Below are positions 12,473-13,771 of a DNA stretch of 13,771 nt, piece after piece (the stretch's first letter is position 1; every line of letters starts with the position of its first letter). The stretch is from the NCBI GenBank assembly GCA_947252915.1, contig CAMXWI010000008.1, positions 1 through 13,771 of the forward strand, given 5' to 3'. This stretch comes from an uncultured Lactobacillus sp. GTDB lineage: Bacteria; Bacillota; Bacilli; Lactobacillales; Lactobacillaceae. A program made the position numbers and the translations under genes. The notes below the pieces were generated by a model. That model saw only the letters and a list, made by a program, of their open reading frames with translations. It was not told the origin of the DNA and made no database searches.

Positions 12473-13414
12473 TTATAGTTGATTTACTGGCCACTGTGGT
12501 TTTTGACCTTGTAGGACGCGCACAACCTCACTCGCAGCATCATGGCAACCACGGTCCATCGCATCAATTGTGCCACCACCGATATGGGGAGTCAGGAACA
12601 CGTTATCCAGTTTGGTAAGTTCATCGTTTACCGGGAGTGGTTCTTGCTGGAAGGCATCGAGCACGGCACTATGAATCTCGTGATCCTTCAATGCGGCAAT
12701 TAAATCATCATGGTTGACTAATTGGCCACGCCCAAAGTTAATCAACGTTGCTGACGGCTTCATTTGTTTGAAAGCCTGCTTATTCATCATTGCGGTTGTT
12801 TCCTTAGTTACGGGAGCACTTAATGAAACGTAGTCCGCAGTCGCCAAGAGTTCGTCTAATGAAACTTCAGTACCGACCTCGAGCTTTTTATGGTGGGCAC
12901 CATTATTAATCACAACGTTCATTCCGAGAGCGGCTGCTTTTTGGGCTAATGCATGACCAATCCGGCCATACCCAACAATTCCTAAAGTTTGACCACTAAT
13001 ATCGTGACCAGCAGTAGCGTGACCTTGATCCCATTTTCCGGCGAGCAATAATTGTTGACGTTGGTAAGTATCGCGCGCAGCCATTAAGATTGCTCCTAAA
13101 ATGGCTTCGGCAACTGAATTGTAATTGGCGTGCGGAGTAATCGTGACCCAGACCCCATTGGCTGCTGCACCAGCGGGATCAATATTATTATAACCAACGC
13201 CAACTCGGGATAAGACCTTTAATTGTGGCGTCTGAGCATAGGTGTCATTGCTGATTTGATCGAGCATTACCACTGCACCTTGGACTTGGTCACCATACTT
13301 GATTAATGCTTCATTATCTACATTTTTAACGGCAATCATTTCGATGTTCGCATCTTCAAAAACTTGCCGTCCTGCGTCACGAAAGTCAGCAGGGATTAAT
13401 ACAGCTTTTTTCAT
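12473..13414 (-). CDS. D-isomer-specific 2-hydroxyacid dehydrogenase
   Basis: NAD(P)-dependent oxidoreductase of the phosphoglycerate/2-hydroxyacid dehydrogenase family, 313 residues and complete. The substrate domain carries SRVGVGYNNID (69-79) and TPHANYNSVAEAILG (93-107). The Rossmann motif is GIVGYGRIG (145-153). The catalytic set is Arg229 in NFGRGQLVN, Glu258 in FQQEPLP and His277 in TPHIGGGT, all present. Likeness to SerA-type and hydroxypyruvate or glyoxylate reductase-type enzymes is about equal by eye, so the substrate is not assigned; it lacks the C-terminal ACT domain of long SerA. GAGGAGA precedes the ATG at 13414, with a good promoter at 13447-13475. greA follows 12 bases after the stop and is probably in the same operon. 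Confidence 0.92.
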   Translation of the reverse strand: MKKAVLIPADFRDAGRQVFEDANIEMIAVKNVDNEALIKYGDQVQGAVVMLDQISNDTYAQTPQLKVLSRVGVGYNNIDPAGAAANGVWVTITPHANYNSVAEAILGAILMAARDTYQRQQLLLAGKWDQGHATAGHDISGQTLGIVGYGRIGHALAQKAAALGMNVVINNGAHHKKLEVGTEVSLDELLATADYVSLSAPVTKETTAMMNKQAFKQMKPSATLINFGRGQLVNHDDLIAALKDHEIHSAVLDAFQQEPLPVNDELTKLDNVFLTPHIGGGTIDAMDRGCHDAASEVVRVLQGQKPQWPVNQL

Positions 13415-13446
13415 CGTTCACTTCTCCTCGTTCGTTTGTTATTACT

Positions 13447-13475
13447 ATTATGATATGATAAACCTAAGATTTCAA
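13447..13475 (-). promoter_or_regulatory. Promoter of the dehydrogenase-greA operon
   Basis: On the minus strand TTGAAA (13475-13470) and CATAAT (13452-13447) are separated by 17 bases. It overlaps the divergent promoter at 13451-13459. Confidence 0.65.
13451..13459 (+). promoter_or_regulatory. Putative extended -10 promoter of the gene at 13497
   Basis: TGATATGAT fits TG-N-TATGAT. It lies back to back with the dehydrogenase promoter, so the two polymerase sites overlap and may compete. Confidence 0.45.
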
Positions 13476-13496
13476 TTTTAGGAAAGGTGAGTAAAG

Positions 13497-13771
13497 ATGA
13501 GTTTGGATGTTCCAGAAAACATGGAAGAAGTCGCAATGAAGATTGCGCAGGCAAAGGTCCGTGGTCATGAGCTAACAAAGGAAGAAGTGATTACGACTGC
13601 GGTCCGGGATATTTTACAAGGTTACCTGGATGAAGCATTGGAAGGCCACTATGATGATGTCAAAATGCTGGATGATGGGACGCTTGAGGTGACTGATGTG
13701 ATGGGTGAAAAAGTCGGCAAAGTCGAACCAAGTGGCGATAATTGGATTAGTGACTTTGAACGGAATGCGGA
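13497..13771 (+). CDS. Unrecognised soluble protein, N-terminal fragment
   Basis: The frame starts at the ATG at 13497, preceded by GGAAAGGTGA, and is still open at the window edge after 91 codons. The readable part begins MSLDVPENMEEVAMKIAQAK and is acidic. It has a helical first half (VRGHELTKEEVITTAVRDILQGYLDEALEG) and then a beta-like stretch (VKMLDDGTLEVTDVMGEKVGKVEPSG). I recognise no family. It is transcribed away from the dehydrogenase, with overlapping promoters between them. Confidence 0.7.
   Translation, partial: MSLDVPENMEEVAMKIAQAKVRGHELTKEEVITTAVRDILQGYLDEALEGHYDDVKMLDDGTLEVTDVMGEKVGKVEPSGDNWISDFERNA

Noticed and set aside
1..13771. CRISPR array, insertion sequence, prophage or tRNA
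   Set aside because: No regularly spaced repeats, transposase-like or phage proteins, terminal inverted repeats or tRNA-like cloverleaf were seen on either strand.

Overview
The window looks like a chromosomal segment of a low-to-mid GC Firmicute of the family Lactobacillaceae. The evidence is strong AGGAGG-type ribosome binding sites, short hairpin terminators with T tails, and a gene set typical of lactobacilli: EF-P, PepO-type M13 peptidase, OFA-family MFS transporter, GreA, D-2-hydroxyacid dehydrogenase and a LacI-type regulator. I do not assign a genus. No phage genes, insertion sequences, CRISPR arrays, tRNA or rRNA genes were seen.

Layout. 1-332: C-terminal end of a LacI-family repressor. 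376-564 (-): 62-residue acidic orphan. 724-1344: two-helix membrane-anchored protein. 1452-2009: efp. 2056-2682 (-): stand-alone NAD(P)HX epimerase, sharing a bidirectional terminator with efp. 2798-3501: pair of overlapping small genes of unknown function. 3560-3919 (-): DUF488/YeaO-like protein, divergent from 3974-4603, an alkyladenine DNA glycosylase. 4607-7250: tight cassette of a MoxR-type AAA+ ATPase (interrupted by an in-frame TGA), a VWA-like protein with a degenerate metallopeptidase motif, and a 96-residue protein. 7292-9190: PepO-like endopeptidase. 9239-9754: YmdB-type macrodomain protein. 9898-10536: XRE regulator with a membrane domain. 10599-11831 (-): OFA-family MFS transporter. 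11994-12460 (-): greA with a one-base deletion. 12473-13414 (-): D-2-hydroxyacid dehydrogenase, upstream of greA in the same operon. 13497-end: start of an unrecognised gene, divergent from the dehydrogenase.

The region is mostly housekeeping or repair functions in small convergent and divergent units, separated by well-formed hairpin terminators, several of which serve genes on both strands. The most informative anomalies are two gene disruptions: a nonsense codon just before the sensor-2/lid region of the MoxR ATPase, and a shortened G run in greA just before its acidic tip motif. Either both are real mutations in this strain or one or both are sequence errors. The MoxR/VWA/small-protein cassette is the best candidate for a poorly described system. 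Its VWA metal site looks intact, whereas the HExxH of its N-terminal domain reads HQALH, suggesting a scaffold or chaperone rather than a protease.
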